From positions 1-26,505 of the forward strand of contig CAZTJO010000024.1 of assembly GCA_964614095.1 (NCBI GenBank): a DNA stretch of 26,505 nucleotides, written 5' to 3'. The position numbers and the translations under genes were made by a program. The notes below the pieces were generated by a model. The model was not told the DNA's origin, ran no database searches, and saw only the letters and a list, made by a program, of their open reading frames with translations. Positions 7,643-15,442 of the stretch are shown here, piece after piece (position 1 is the stretch's first letter; each line of letters begins with the position of its first letter). Origin of the DNA: CAZWKX01 sp964614095 (lineage in GTDB: Bacteria; Actinomycetota; Acidimicrobiia; Spongiisociales; UBA11373).

Positions 7643-9088
7643 CTACTCGTCGGCCGGAAGCGTGCAGGCCTCATTGAACACGTAGTCGCTGGCCGTCGGG
7701 CCGGTGTACAGCGAAGTCCTCTGCTTGAGGCCGTCGGGCTCGATGGCGTCGATCTCGTGGATGATGATGTCCCGTTCCACCACGTCGTTGGGCTCACCGA
7801 CATACGAGCGTTCCGGCAGCATGCCCTCAAAATCGACTGCTTCCACTTCTTCGAGCGCGGCCAGCAGACCCCCGTCGTCCCTGGTGACGTCCCGATTCTC
7901 GATGGCCTGCTCCAGCACGGCCTTCACCGCGTACTGCGAGATCCATCCAGCCGTGTAGCCCGGATTCGGATCTCGTCCGGCGGCCGCCGCCACATCACGC
8001 ATCGTGGCGTGGCCCGCACTGTCGTAGTTCCAGCCCCCCCAGGGCGTCGTGTTGTAGTAGTAAGCCTCAATGATGGGCAGCAGAGCCTCCTGCGACAGCA
8101 CCTGGGGGTGCCAGGAGGGTCCCGCTCCAACGTAGATCGCGGTCTCGTGGCCGCCGTCGTAGGTGCCGCCGATGATCTGCTCGGCCTCCTCATAGCCGGT
8201 GGCAAGGAAGATGACATCGGGCTCGGTGTCCAGGAGGATCTCCACCACGGCGGTGACGTCTCCTCCCGTGGCCACCGGCTCCTGCTGCAGATCAGCCACC
8301 AGCTGCTCGTTGGTCAGACCGTTGCTGGCCGCGGCGATGCGCACACCGGCCGCGTAATCGGCGCCGTAGGGATCGGGATACGCCACGATGGCATAGGTGA
8401 AGTCGGGCAATCCCACCTCGCCGTCATCACCCTCTTCCCCGGGGAAGACCTCAGTGGCGATGAAGTCAAATCCGGTCATCGCCTCCAGGCAATAAGGTGC
8501 ACCGACCTCGAGAATGAGACCGCCGTCTATCTCCTCGAATGCCCAACCCGACCACCGTGACATGGGCGAGGCCACGGTCTCGTCCTCCAGGTAGTCGGGC
8601 AAGGCGGCAAGTGTCTGTGCTGTTCCCAGCGACTGCGCCAGCATGGCGATGTTGGGAGAGATGGCGGCGTAGCCGGCCACATGGGCGTCGGAGCTGTAGT
8701 GGGCATCCACCGTCGACTCTGCGGTGATGGCAATGTCGAACCCGCCGATGCCTCCTTCCTCGTTGATGGTGCGCCAGAAGTCCTCTTGTGCCTGGGTATA
8801 GGGAATGGCGAGCCCGCGCAAGGGGCCATCGCTCAGGTCGGAGATGATGCCCAAGAAGATGCAGCCATTCTCAGGATTGTGGCCCTCGCCGGGACACGCC
8901 TCCATAGTGACACCAACATCAAAGAAGACCTCCGGGACCGCTCTTGTCGTCGTCGTGACCAGCATCAGAGTTGTTGAGGACTCGGCGGTGATGGTTGTAT
9001 CTCCCCCGGTTCCGTCGTTGCTGCACCCCACCGCAGCGAGTGCAATCAAGAGAACGCCGATCACGAGGCGGTATCGCCGTGGCTTCAT
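7643..9088 (-). CDS. Lipoprotein substrate-binding protein, type 1 periplasmic fold (LivJ-like)
   Basis: A 481-residue secreted lipoprotein. Residues 1-22 form a signal peptide: basic Lys-Pro-Arg-Arg, a hydrophobic core, and a lipobox-like Ala-Val-Gly-Cys with the lipidated residue at Cys22. A Thr/Ser-rich linker follows to about 50. The rest fits the branched-chain amino acid binding protein family, with the early motif INEEGGIGG at 108-116 typical of the first lobe. The ligand cannot be predicted. No permease or ATPase genes of the LivHMGF type are nearby, so it is an orphan binding protein. The ATG at 9088 has GGAGG nine bases upstream. The frame is open further upstream, but that part overlaps moaE and has no signal peptide at its start. 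The downstream neighbour is bioY. Confidence 0.88.
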   Translation of the reverse strand: MKPRRYRLVIGVLLIALAAVGCSNDGTGGDTTITAESSTTLMLVTTTTRAVPEVFFDVGVTMEACPGEGHNPENGCIFLGIISDLSDGPLRGLAIPYTQAQEDFWRTINEEGGIGGFDIAITAESTVDAHYSSDAHVAGYAAISPNIAMLAQSLGTAQTLAALPDYLEDETVASPMSRWSGWAFEEIDGGLILEVGAPYCLEAMTGFDFIATEVFPGEEGDDGEVGLPDFTYAIVAYPDPYGADYAAGVRIAAASNGLTNEQLVADLQQEPVATGGDVTAVVEILLDTEPDVIFLATGYEEAEQIIGGTYDGGHETAIYVGAGPSWHPQVLSQEALLPIIEAYYYNTTPWGGWNYDSAGHATMRDVAAAAGRDPNPGYTAGWISQYAVKAVLEQAIENRDVTRDDGGLLAALEEVEAVDFEGMLPERSYVGEPNDVVERDIIIHEIDAIEPDGLKQRTSLYTGPTASDYVFNEACTLPADE

Positions 9089-9168
9089 TTCCCATTCCCT
9101 CCGTGCTGGGGAACCCCAATGGCAAGCGTCAATGTAACCAGACGGCGCCGGAAGCGGGCAACATCCGG

Positions 9169-9621
9169 TCAACGGCCCTCGGGCTGCTCTGTTACCCACT
9201 CCGAGCCACCCGGCCAGTGTTCCTTCTTCCAGATGGGTGTTTTGGCCTTCACCTCGTCGATCAGGAACCGAGCCGCGGCAAAAGCCTCATCACGGTGCGG
9301 AGCGCTCACCGCCACACCCACTGAGATCTCCCCCACCGGCACTCGGCCGAGACGATGGGCCAGTGCCGCCCGGCACAGAGGCCATCTGCGGCGGGCCTCG
9401 TCCACCAGCTCACGTATCTTTTCCTCAATCGTCTCGCTGTAGGCCTCAAACTCCAGGTGAGTAACACCTTCACGGCCCTGGGAGTACTCCCGCACCGTCC
9501 CCAAGAACAGGCAGGTGGCGCCGGATCTGGGATGAGCAACAGAGGCAAGGAGGGGCGCGGCTCCAATCGGAGTCTTCGACACTTCGATGTGGTCGTCACC
9601 AGCTTGCAGGAATGGACCCAT
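9169..9621 (-). CDS. moaE: Molybdopterin synthase catalytic subunit MoaE
   Basis: A 150-residue MoaE, the large subunit of molybdopterin synthase, which converts cyclic pyranopterin monophosphate to molybdopterin using sulfur from MoaD thiocarboxylate. Family motifs are in order: FLGTVR (39-44), a FEAYSE segment (58-63), HRLGRVPVGE (89-98), VAVSAPHRDEAF (103-114) and IDEVKAKTPIWKKE (121-134). Lys125 and Lys132 match the two active-site lysines. ATG 9621 was chosen because GGAGG lies five bases upstream; the GTG four codons earlier overlaps that site. No other molybdenum-cofactor gene is in the window. The start codon is only 12 bp from that of the divergent HtrA gene, so the promoter must lie inside htrA. 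Confidence 0.95.
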   Translation of the reverse strand: MGPFLQAGDDHIEVSKTPIGAAPLLASVAHPRSGATCLFLGTVREYSQGREGVTHLEFEAYSETIEEKIRELVDEARRRWPLCRAALAHRLGRVPVGEISVGVAVSAPHRDEAFAAARFLIDEVKAKTPIWKKEHWPGGSEWVTEQPEGR

Positions 9622-9626
9622 AGAAT
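9621..9626 (+). promoter_or_regulatory. -10 element of the leaderless htrA-like transcript
   Basis: TAGAAT is followed by seven bases and then the ATG at 9634, so transcription would start at the start codon. No Shine-Dalgarno is present for this gene. The same bases, read on the other strand, form part of the ribosome binding site and the start codon of moaE. No -35 of good match was seen at 16-18 bp. Confidence 0.45.
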
Positions 9627-9633
9627 CCTCCAC

Positions 9634-10902
9634 ATGGCGGACAATACCCGGGACCCCGGTTCGACCCCGGAATATGGCGACACAAGACCGATGGGCGAAA
9701 TGGAGCAGAGGGCCGATCCATTTGCCGCTGAAAAGCCCCCCTCCCCACCGGAGTCACATCGGCCGGCCCTTTCCGGTCACTTCGTGCCAAGGTCGGCGGC
9801 ATCCAGAACACATCACTCAAGCCTTTGGCGATATGCCGCGGTCTGTGTGATCTCAGGAGTGCTGGGCGCCGCCCTCGCCGCAGGAGCGGTCCTCTGGCTC
9901 ACCGCCGACGAAGATCCATCACCCACCACACTGGCCACGGCCACTACGCAGCCGCAATCCCAGATCGTCTCCGCCGAGAACTCGGCGGCAGCAGCAGCCG
10001 CACAGCAGGTGCTGCCCTCGATCGTGACCGTGGAGGTGGCGACGACCGACACCGATGAGTTCTACCCGGAGAGCTCCGGATCGGGCGTCGTGATCGACGA
10101 GTCCGGCCTGCTGGTCACCAATCGACACGTGGTGGACGGTGCCGTACGGGTGCGGGTGATCTTTGCCGACGGCCGCATCTACCCGGCCGAAACCGTGGGC
10201 GAGGACAGCCTCACCGACTTGGCGGTGCTCAGCATCGAAGCCGACAACCTTGTCGCCATCGAGCTGGGCTCCACCGCCGCCATGTCCATCGGCGACACCG
10301 CAATTGCCGTCGGCAGCCCTCTCGGGCTCGGCGGCGGTCCCTCGGTGACCGTGGGCGTGGTGTCGGCGTTCAATCGCCGGGTGCAGACCGACATCGATTC
10401 CGAGCTGTTCGGCATGCTGCAGACCGATGCCCCCATTACCAGGGGATCCAGCGGTGGCGCCCTGGTCGACAGCCAAGGCAGGCTTATCGGCATCACCGCC
10501 GCCATCGGCGTCAGCGACGTAGGAGCAGAGGGCCTCGGCTTTGCCATCCCGGTGGAGCTCGTCACCCGCATTGCCGAGGAGATCATCAGCAATGGCGAGG
10601 CCAGCCATCCATTCCTCGGAATCACCGGCATGACCCACTTCGAAGCAGCTGCCGATGGCGCCACCGTGCCGGCAGGTGTCGAAGTTGCCGAGATAGTCGC
10701 CGGGAGCGCCGCCGAGGCCGGCGGCCTCGCCGTGGACGACATCCTCCTGTCCTTCGATGGAACCCCGCTGACCACCATGGAGCAGCTCGTCGTGCTGCTC
10801 CGCTTCTATCACGTCGGAGACACTGCGGAGGTGCAGCTCGATCGCGACGGGGATGTCTCGGTGCTGAGCGTCACCCTGATAGAACGTCCGGAGGGAGTGT
10901 GA
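9634..10902 (+). CDS. htrA: HtrA/DegP-like trypsin-type serine protease with PDZ domain, membrane-anchored
   Basis: A 422-residue envelope protease. Residues 1-64 are polar, Pro-rich and cytoplasmic. A membrane helix spans about 66-90 and an Ala/Thr/Gln-rich linker follows. The trypsin-like domain covers about 120-318. The triad is visible: His165 in TNRHVV, Asp195 in LTDLAVL and Ser273 in GSSGGAL (more often GNSGGPL). A PDZ domain occupies about 325-415. HtrA proteins degrade or refold damaged exported proteins. The start at 9634 is supported by a -10 motif placed for leaderless transcription; Met20 and Met23 (9691 and 9700) are alternatives that keep all domains. The stop overlaps the GTG of the zincin_2 gene by four bases. 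Confidence 0.93.
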   Translation: MADNTRDPGSTPEYGDTRPMGEMEQRADPFAAEKPPSPPESHRPALSGHFVPRSAASRTHHSSLWRYAAVCVISGVLGAALAAGAVLWLTADEDPSPTTLATATTQPQSQIVSAENSAAAAAAQQVLPSIVTVEVATTDTDEFYPESSGSGVVIDESGLLVTNRHVVDGAVRVRVIFADGRIYPAETVGEDSLTDLAVLSIEADNLVAIELGSTAAMSIGDTAIAVGSPLGLGGGPSVTVGVVSAFNRRVQTDIDSELFGMLQTDAPITRGSSGGALVDSQGRLIGITAAIGVSDVGAEGLGFAIPVELVTRIAEEIISNGEASHPFLGITGMTHFEAAADGATVPAGVEVAEIVAGSAAEAGGLAVDDILLSFDGTPLTTMEQLVVLLRFYHVGDTAEVQLDRDGDVSVLSVTLIERPEGV

Positions 10903-11969
10903 CCGACAACATCTTTGACCGGCTCCGGGATCTCCTTCAGTCCTCCGGATCGATCAATTGGCGGCTCGCCGCCGAGATTGCCGCCAGCATCGCCGGCGCA
11001 CCCGAACCCATCGAGCCCTGGATCGCCGAGGAGTTTGAGGAGCTGAGCCACACCGCGGCCATTCGTATCGATGCCGCCTCACCCCTCGAGGCCAAACCGG
11101 GGCCGGCACGCTCGGTGGACGGCCGCACCTGGGCCTCCGAAAACGTCCAGGGCTTCTCGTACCTAGCCGAGCCGCTCGCCGCCAGGCTGTCGGCGAGTCC
11201 CATGATCGCCGATGAGCCCGCTCTCCAGCCGCTGGCACCGGCGCTGCTTGGCATGCAGATGGGAAGCATGGCCGGCACCATGAGCCAGCGGGTGCTGGGC
11301 CAGTTCGACGTAGGCCTGCCCGTGTTTGGTGGAGAGATCTCCTACGTGGTGCCCAATATCGATTCTTTCATCGCCGATCACGAACTCGATGTCCGGCAGA
11401 CACGCTTGTGGATCGCCCTTCACGAGGCGGCCCACCACGCTGAGCTTTCGGTCTCCTGGGTAGAAAGTCACCTATGCGAGCTCGTTGCCGACTACGTCAA
11501 TAGCCTGCGCCTCGACCCCGAAGCCCTCGGCGATCGTATCGATGCTCTCCAGGATCCCGCCGACCTGCAGCGTCTCCTCGAAGATCCGGGAGCCGTCGGA
11601 GGCCTGGTCGTTGGAGACGACAGTCCACACATCCTGGCTCGTGTTCAGGCCTTCATGGCCCTCATGGAGGGCTACGCGGAATGGCTCGTAGACCGTGCCG
11701 CCCCCGGCCTCATTCCCGAAGCACCAAGGCTGCGTGAGGCGATCGACCGGCGCCGTGCCGAACCTTCTCCAGGCGAGCAGATGCTGCAACGTATGCTCGG
11801 TCTCGACCTGGAGCACCATCGCTACCGCCTTGGGACCACCTTCTGCAACGATGTGGCGAGCCGCTGGGGCGAGGATGCCCTGGCCCGTCTCTGGCGGGAT
11901 CGCAGCACGCTTCCCACTGCCGAGGAGCTCGAGGATGTGGTGGGGTGGGCGGCGAGGGTGCTGATCTGA
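10899..11969 (+). CDS. Zincin_2 / DUF2342 zinc-dependent metalloprotease
   Basis: A 356-residue protein of the actinobacterial DUF2342 (zincin_2) family, some members of which are named as associated with coenzyme F420 biosynthesis, though no F420 gene is present here. The zinc-binding HExxH is H175-E176-A-A-H179. A downstream MEGYAEW (256-262) offers Glu257 as a possible third ligand, a position conserved in the family. No signal peptide or membrane helix is seen, so it is probably cytoplasmic. Substrate is unknown. The start is GTG at 10899 with GGAGGGAGT immediately upstream, and GTGA overlaps the stop of the HtrA gene, so the two are translationally coupled. Downstream is a 236 bp non-coding region before the MMPL gene. 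Confidence 0.92.
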   Translation: MTDNIFDRLRDLLQSSGSINWRLAAEIAASIAGAPEPIEPWIAEEFEELSHTAAIRIDAASPLEAKPGPARSVDGRTWASENVQGFSYLAEPLAARLSASPMIADEPALQPLAPALLGMQMGSMAGTMSQRVLGQFDVGLPVFGGEISYVVPNIDSFIADHELDVRQTRLWIALHEAAHHAELSVSWVESHLCELVADYVNSLRLDPEALGDRIDALQDPADLQRLLEDPGAVGGLVVGDDSPHILARVQAFMALMEGYAEWLVDRAAPGLIPEAPRLREAIDRRRAEPSPGEQMLQRMLGLDLEHHRYRLGTTFCNDVASRWGEDALARLWRDRSTLPTAEELEDVVGWAARVLI

Positions 11970-11984
11970 GAGAGCCAGCGCCGG

Positions 11985-12062
11985 CTCAGAATGCAGAATG
12001 CGCGATGACCTCACACGCGACTCTGAACTCTGCCATCTGCATCCTGAATTCAGGATTCTCTT
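11985..12062. repeat. Degenerate 7-bp-periodic inverted repeat downstream of the zincin_2 gene
   Basis: The left side carries CAGAATG twice in tandem (11988-12001). The right side, read in reverse complement, carries related heptamers such as TGAATTC, AGGATGC and AGAGTTC. The left CAGAATGCAG matches the reverse complement of CTGCATCCTG (12037-12046) at nine of ten bases, so the element can fold as a long imperfect hairpin, with CGCG pairs inside. The right end includes a perfect 16-bp palindrome, ATCCTGAATTCAGGAT (12041-12056). There is no T tract, so it is not a standard terminator. It may be a copy of a dispersed palindromic element; only one copy is in this window. Confidence 0.5.
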
Positions 12063-12164
12063 CCTCCCCCATATGGGTGAGATATCCACCCCAAAGAATC
12101 CCTCCCCCGTAGTAGTCGCCGTTCACCCCTCCGGGTGGAGACAACAGGCCCGGTTTCTCATACG

Positions 12165-12201
12165 TTTTCCCCCAAGACCAGTCACCCACAACGGGGGAGA
12201 A
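12165..12201 (+). promoter_or_regulatory. Hairpin covering the ribosome binding site of the MMPL gene
   Basis: TTTTCCCCC (12165-12173) can pair with GGGGGAGAA (12193-12201) over nine base pairs with one G·U and a 19-base loop. The right arm is the Shine-Dalgarno sequence of the gene starting at 12206. The fold would hide it. This matters only if transcription starts upstream of 12165. A weak promoter candidate (GAGACA at 12138-12143, 17 bp, TACGTT at 12161-12166) would start inside the left region and remove the left arm. Confidence 0.35.
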
Positions 12202-12205
12202 GACC

Positions 12206-14437
12206 ATGAGCAGACTCGGATTCACCGGACGACTCGCCAAACGGGCATCAAGGCGGCCCTGGCTCACGCTGGGCATTTGGGCCATCGTGCTGGTTGGGGC
12301 CTACTTCGGAATCGGAAAGCTCGGCGATGTGGTCAAGAACGATGGTGGTCTCACCATCGACACCGAATCGCAGATCGCCGACGATCTCATTGCGGAGCGG
12401 CTCAGCCAACCCTCCGACAGCGAGGGAAATGCTGCCACCGGCGCCCAGGAGTTTGTGCTCGTCGAATCGGCGGATCTCACCATCGAGGACGCCGCCTTTG
12501 CCGCATACATTGAAGACCTCGCCGCCGAGCTTCGGGACACCGAGACGGTGCTGGCGGTGACGACGGCGCTGGACGGTGCTCCCGGACTCGTCTCGGAAGA
12601 TGGTCACACCGCCCTCCTCGTCACCACCCTCGCTCCGGGCGAAGAAGAGGACACGGCCGAGCCGGTCGTCGCCGTCGTCGCGGCCGCCGACGAAAACCCG
12701 GCCTACCGGGTGGCCACCATCGGAGACGGAAGCGTCGGCATCGAGTTCATGGAGCTGGCCGACGAGACCCTGGCCCGAGGCGAGATCTTCGGCGTGAGCA
12801 TCGCCCTCATCGTGCTGGTGCTCGTGTTCGGCGCCGCCATCGCCGCCGGCATCCCCTTGGTGCTGGCAATGGTGTCGATCTTCATCTCCTTGGCGCTCGC
12901 CGCCGCCGTGGGCACCGCATATGATCTTTCGTTTTTTGTCATCAACATGATCACGATGATCGGGTTGGCGGTCGGCATCGACTACACGCTGTTCATCGTG
13001 CAGCGTTTCCGAGAGGAGCGGGCCAAGGGCAATTCCATCACCGACGCCGTAATCCTCGCCGCCGATTCGGCGTCGCGTGCCGTGTTCTTCTCCGGCTTGA
13101 CGGTGGTGATCGCCCTCACCGGCCTGCTGGTGTTGCCCGACATCATCATGCGCAGCCTGGGCATCGGCGCCATCCTCGTGGTTTTGGTCTCCATGATTGC
13201 GGCGCTGACGCTGCTGCCGGCGGTGCTTCGCCTGCTCGGCGACAAGGTCAACCGGCTCAAGGTGCCTTTTGCCGCGCGCAGTCACTACCGAGAGGGAGGA
13301 GGGCGTTTCTGGCACCGAGTCACCCGAGCCGTCACCGCCCGTCCCGTGCTGTCGGTGATCCTCGCCGGCGGCATCCTGCTGGCGGCGGCCGTGCCCTTCC
13401 TGACCATGACGACCGGACAGAACTTCATGTCGTCGCTGCCCGAGGACAGCAACTCGTTGCATGCCTTCACCGTCCTCAACGAGGACTTCAACACCGGGGC
13501 AATCACCACACCGATCGTCGTTGAAGCACCCGATATCTCGACACCCGAGATCAAAGCGGCAGCCTCCGCACTCGCCTCGATCCTCGCCGCAGACCCCGTC
13601 TACGGCGACATCGAGGTGTCGGTGCCGCCCAGCGGCGATCTTCTCCTGCTCGATGCGGTGACAAAGCTCGACCCGGCCACCGCCGAGGCCCGAGAAGAGC
13701 TCATCACGCTGCGGGACGAGCTGATTCCGAGCACGTTCGCCGGCACCGGCGCAGACGTGTACGTCGGCGGCGAGACCGCCCGCATCGCCGACTACGCCGA
13801 AGAGCTCGGTGTGCGGACCCCGTACATCCTGGCCTTTGTGCTGGCGCTGAGCTTCGTCCTGCTCATGATGGTGTTCCGCTCGATCGTGGTGCCGCTGAAG
13901 GCGATCATCATGAACTTGCTCTCGGTTGGTGCCGCCTACGGCCTTCTCGTTCTTGTCTTCCAGCACGGGGTGGGCGCCAGCCTGTTCGGCTTCAAGCAGG
14001 TGGACAACATCGAAGCCTGGTTGCCCATGTTCCTGTTTGCGGTTCTGTTCGGGCTCTCGATGGACTACCACATCTTCCTGCTGAGCCGCATCCGCGAGCG
14101 CTACGACGCCACCGGGGACAACCTGGATTCGGTGGGCTTCGGCCTGGGATCGACTGGGCCCATCATCACCGGAGCGGCGTTGATCATGGTGGCAGTGTTC
14201 GGTGGATTCGCCGCCGGTGACCTCGTCATGTTCCAGCAGATGGGCTTCGGCCTAGCGGTGGCCATAATCCTCGACGCCACCATCGTGCGGTCGGTGCTGG
14301 TGCCGGCGACCATGGCCCTCCTCGGCGACTGGAACTGGTACCTGCCACGCTGGCTGAGATGGCTTCCCAAGATCGATATCGAGGGACAAAAGCGGCTCGT
14401 TGTCCCTACCCCCTTGCCCGAGGAAGGGGCCGCGTAG
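12206..14437 (+). CDS. MMPL-family RND transporter
   Basis: A 743-residue membrane protein with the two-fold RND/MMPL layout. One helix (about 19-37) and a soluble loop (about 40-190) are followed by five helices (about 195-350), then a second helix, loop and helix bundle (about 385-720). The MMPL signature GIDYTLFIVQRFREE is at 257-271 (Asp259, Tyr260). Its second-half counterpart is SMDYHIFLLSRIRER with Asp620-Tyr621. These Asp-Tyr pairs carry protons in characterised relatives such as MmpL3. Relatives export lipids or drugs; no lipid-synthesis gene is adjacent, so the cargo is unknown. ATG 12206 has GGGGGAGAAG eight bases upstream. The gene ends at a shared terminator facing the convergent membrane-anchored protein gene. 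Confidence 0.94.
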   Translation: MSRLGFTGRLAKRASRRPWLTLGIWAIVLVGAYFGIGKLGDVVKNDGGLTIDTESQIADDLIAERLSQPSDSEGNAATGAQEFVLVESADLTIEDAAFAAYIEDLAAELRDTETVLAVTTALDGAPGLVSEDGHTALLVTTLAPGEEEDTAEPVVAVVAAADENPAYRVATIGDGSVGIEFMELADETLARGEIFGVSIALIVLVLVFGAAIAAGIPLVLAMVSIFISLALAAAVGTAYDLSFFVINMITMIGLAVGIDYTLFIVQRFREERAKGNSITDAVILAADSASRAVFFSGLTVVIALTGLLVLPDIIMRSLGIGAILVVLVSMIAALTLLPAVLRLLGDKVNRLKVPFAARSHYREGGGRFWHRVTRAVTARPVLSVILAGGILLAAAVPFLTMTTGQNFMSSLPEDSNSLHAFTVLNEDFNTGAITTPIVVEAPDISTPEIKAAASALASILAADPVYGDIEVSVPPSGDLLLLDAVTKLDPATAEAREELITLRDELIPSTFAGTGADVYVGGETARIADYAEELGVRTPYILAFVLALSFVLLMMVFRSIVVPLKAIIMNLLSVGAAYGLLVLVFQHGVGASLFGFKQVDNIEAWLPMFLFAVLFGLSMDYHIFLLSRIRERYDATGDNLDSVGFGLGSTGPIITGAALIMVAVFGGFAAGDLVMFQQMGFGLAVAIILDATIVRSVLVPATMALLGDWNWYLPRWLRWLPKIDIEGQKRLVVPTPLPEEGAA

Positions 14438-14443
14438 GAAGAC

Positions 14444-14491
14444 GATTGGGTTCTGGGCCCGGCTCTTCCCGGCGGGGCCCAGAACCCGATC
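14444..14491. terminator. Bidirectional hairpin between convergent genes
   Basis: GGGTTCTGGGCCC (14448-14460) is perfectly complementary to GGGCCCAGAACCC (14475-14487), with a 14-base loop. The stem extends four more pairs outward, one of them G·U. It sits between the stop of the MMPL gene (14437) and the stop of the convergent gene (14490-14492), overlapping the latter. There is no long T tract on either side, so it is a strong hairpin with presumed terminator or mRNA 3'-end role. Confidence 0.75.
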
Positions 14492-15386
14492 ACGCTATTG
14501 CCAGCGCATCGAGAAACCGCTGCAGGCGTTCCCGAGTGATGAAGCGCAGCCTTCGGTCGCGCCGTTCCCACTCGTAGACCTCAAAGAGGGCGTATTTCTC
14601 GGTGACCAGCAGCCCCACGTCAACGCCCGCGGCCATCACATCCACCACAAAACGCCGCAGCTCCGCCTCTTCGAGTTCGGGATGCTCCCCGGCATGGTGT
14701 TCGACCAAACGGATGAGAGCGGTGCGCCCAAGGCGCCGCACCCGGAATGTGTCTTCGTCGATGGGCACCGAGGTGTACCCCGCCATCTGCATCACACCGA
14801 GCACCAGGGCACCGGCACCGGCCGTATCGGGATCGATGCCTTGGGCCCGAAGGCGCCCCGTGACCTGGGCCGGCAGACGCAGCTCGTCGCGCAGCGGGGG
14901 CAGCCCGTCTTCCCGTCGGGCCACCTCGAGCCGGGGCGGCCAGCCCGGGTAGTCGTCCAGATGTTCCAGGGGATCAAAACCCCGGCCCGGCCGCCGGGCG
15001 GCACGCCGGTCTCCCGGCAGCGGAGGCAACTCGCCGGGAGCGGCCAAAACGACGGCGCCAACCTCGGACCAACCGTCACCGTCGCGAGCAAAAGCAGCGA
15101 TGCTCCTCACCTGAGGCATAGGAATACCCTCGCTCTTTTCCCGCACCACCTCGACGGCGCGGTTCACAAGCGCGGCGTTGATAGCGCTGTTGCTCTCGCT
15201 CTCCGTTACGGCCACCTCGAAGTAGACCTGGGCTTCCGGCCCGGCGATGGTGAAATCCACCACCGGCGCGGCAACGTGATCGGGCGAAAGGGCCTCCGGT
15301 CTTGCTGCAGGCTTGCGGCGAAACTGCAACCAGACGAGTGCGCCAATCGCTATGACAGTTGCTGCGATAACGACGACCCAAATCAC
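14490..15386 (-). CDS. Uncharacterised membrane-anchored protein, possible degenerate Mrr-like domain
   Basis: A 298-residue protein I do not recognise as a named family. Residues 2-21 form one N-terminal membrane helix followed by Phe-Arg-Arg-Lys, placing the remainder in the cytoplasm. Residues 40-115 contain a possible alpha/beta domain. Residues 115-160 are Pro/Arg-rich. Residues about 190-298 follow the order seen in the second half of Mrr-type nuclease domains: a segment ending AGY, a beta strand (TALIRLVEHH), a helix (ELRRFVVDVMAAG), the strand VGLLVT, a helix rich in Glu/Arg, and a final LRFITRERLQRFL. The catalytic Gln/Glu-x-Lys expected on the strand is not present. The start is GTG at 15386 with GGAGGGG four bases upstream. 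A -10 TAGAAT lies at 15421-15416. It lies 56 bp downstream of whiB. Confidence 0.8.
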   Translation of the reverse strand: MIWVVVIAATVIAIGALVWLQFRRKPAARPEALSPDHVAAPVVDFTIAGPEAQVYFEVAVTESESNSAINAALVNRAVEVVREKSEGIPMPQVRSIAAFARDGDGWSEVGAVVLAAPGELPPLPGDRRAARRPGRGFDPLEHLDDYPGWPPRLEVARREDGLPPLRDELRLPAQVTGRLRAQGIDPDTAGAGALVLGVMQMAGYTSVPIDEDTFRVRRLGRTALIRLVEHHAGEHPELEEAELRRFVVDVMAAGVDVGLLVTEKYALFEVYEWERRDRRLRFITRERLQRFLDALAIA

Positions 15387-15409
15387 GAGGCCCCTCCACG
15401 GGTCGACTG

Positions 15410-15437
15410 GAATCGATTCTACGGCGGCCGACCGGCC
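15410..15437. promoter_or_regulatory. Palindromes and -10 between whiB and the membrane-anchored protein gene
   Basis: GGCCG-AC-CGGCC (15426-15437) is a small hairpin just after the whiB stop codon and may mark its transcript end. Next to it GAATCGATTC (15410-15419) is a perfect 10-bp palindrome overlapping TAGAAT on the minus strand (15421 to 15416), a likely -10 for the downstream gene with about 22 bases of leader. The palindrome is placed where a repressor could act; that is inference. Confidence 0.35.
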
Positions 15438-15442
15438 TGCAG

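Noticed and set aside
9089..9168. Riboswitch or biotin operator upstream of the lipoprotein and bioY genes
   Set aside because: Only a small GGGG-TT-CCCC hairpin and a weak promoter-like TTGCCC / TACATT pair with 19 bp spacing were seen; no known riboswitch core.
10899..11969. Assigning the zincin_2 gene to F420 biosynthesis
   Set aside because: Some family members carry that name from phylogenetic profiling, but no F420 gene is in the window.
12248..14071. A 607-codon open frame on the minus strand opposite the MMPL gene
   Set aside because: The translation is His/Asp/Gly-rich low-complexity sequence without domains and mirrors the codon bias of the MMPL gene. Similar long mirror frames lie opposite UPF0182 (1685-3034), the Lon-like protease (4452-5792) and purH (24100-25950).
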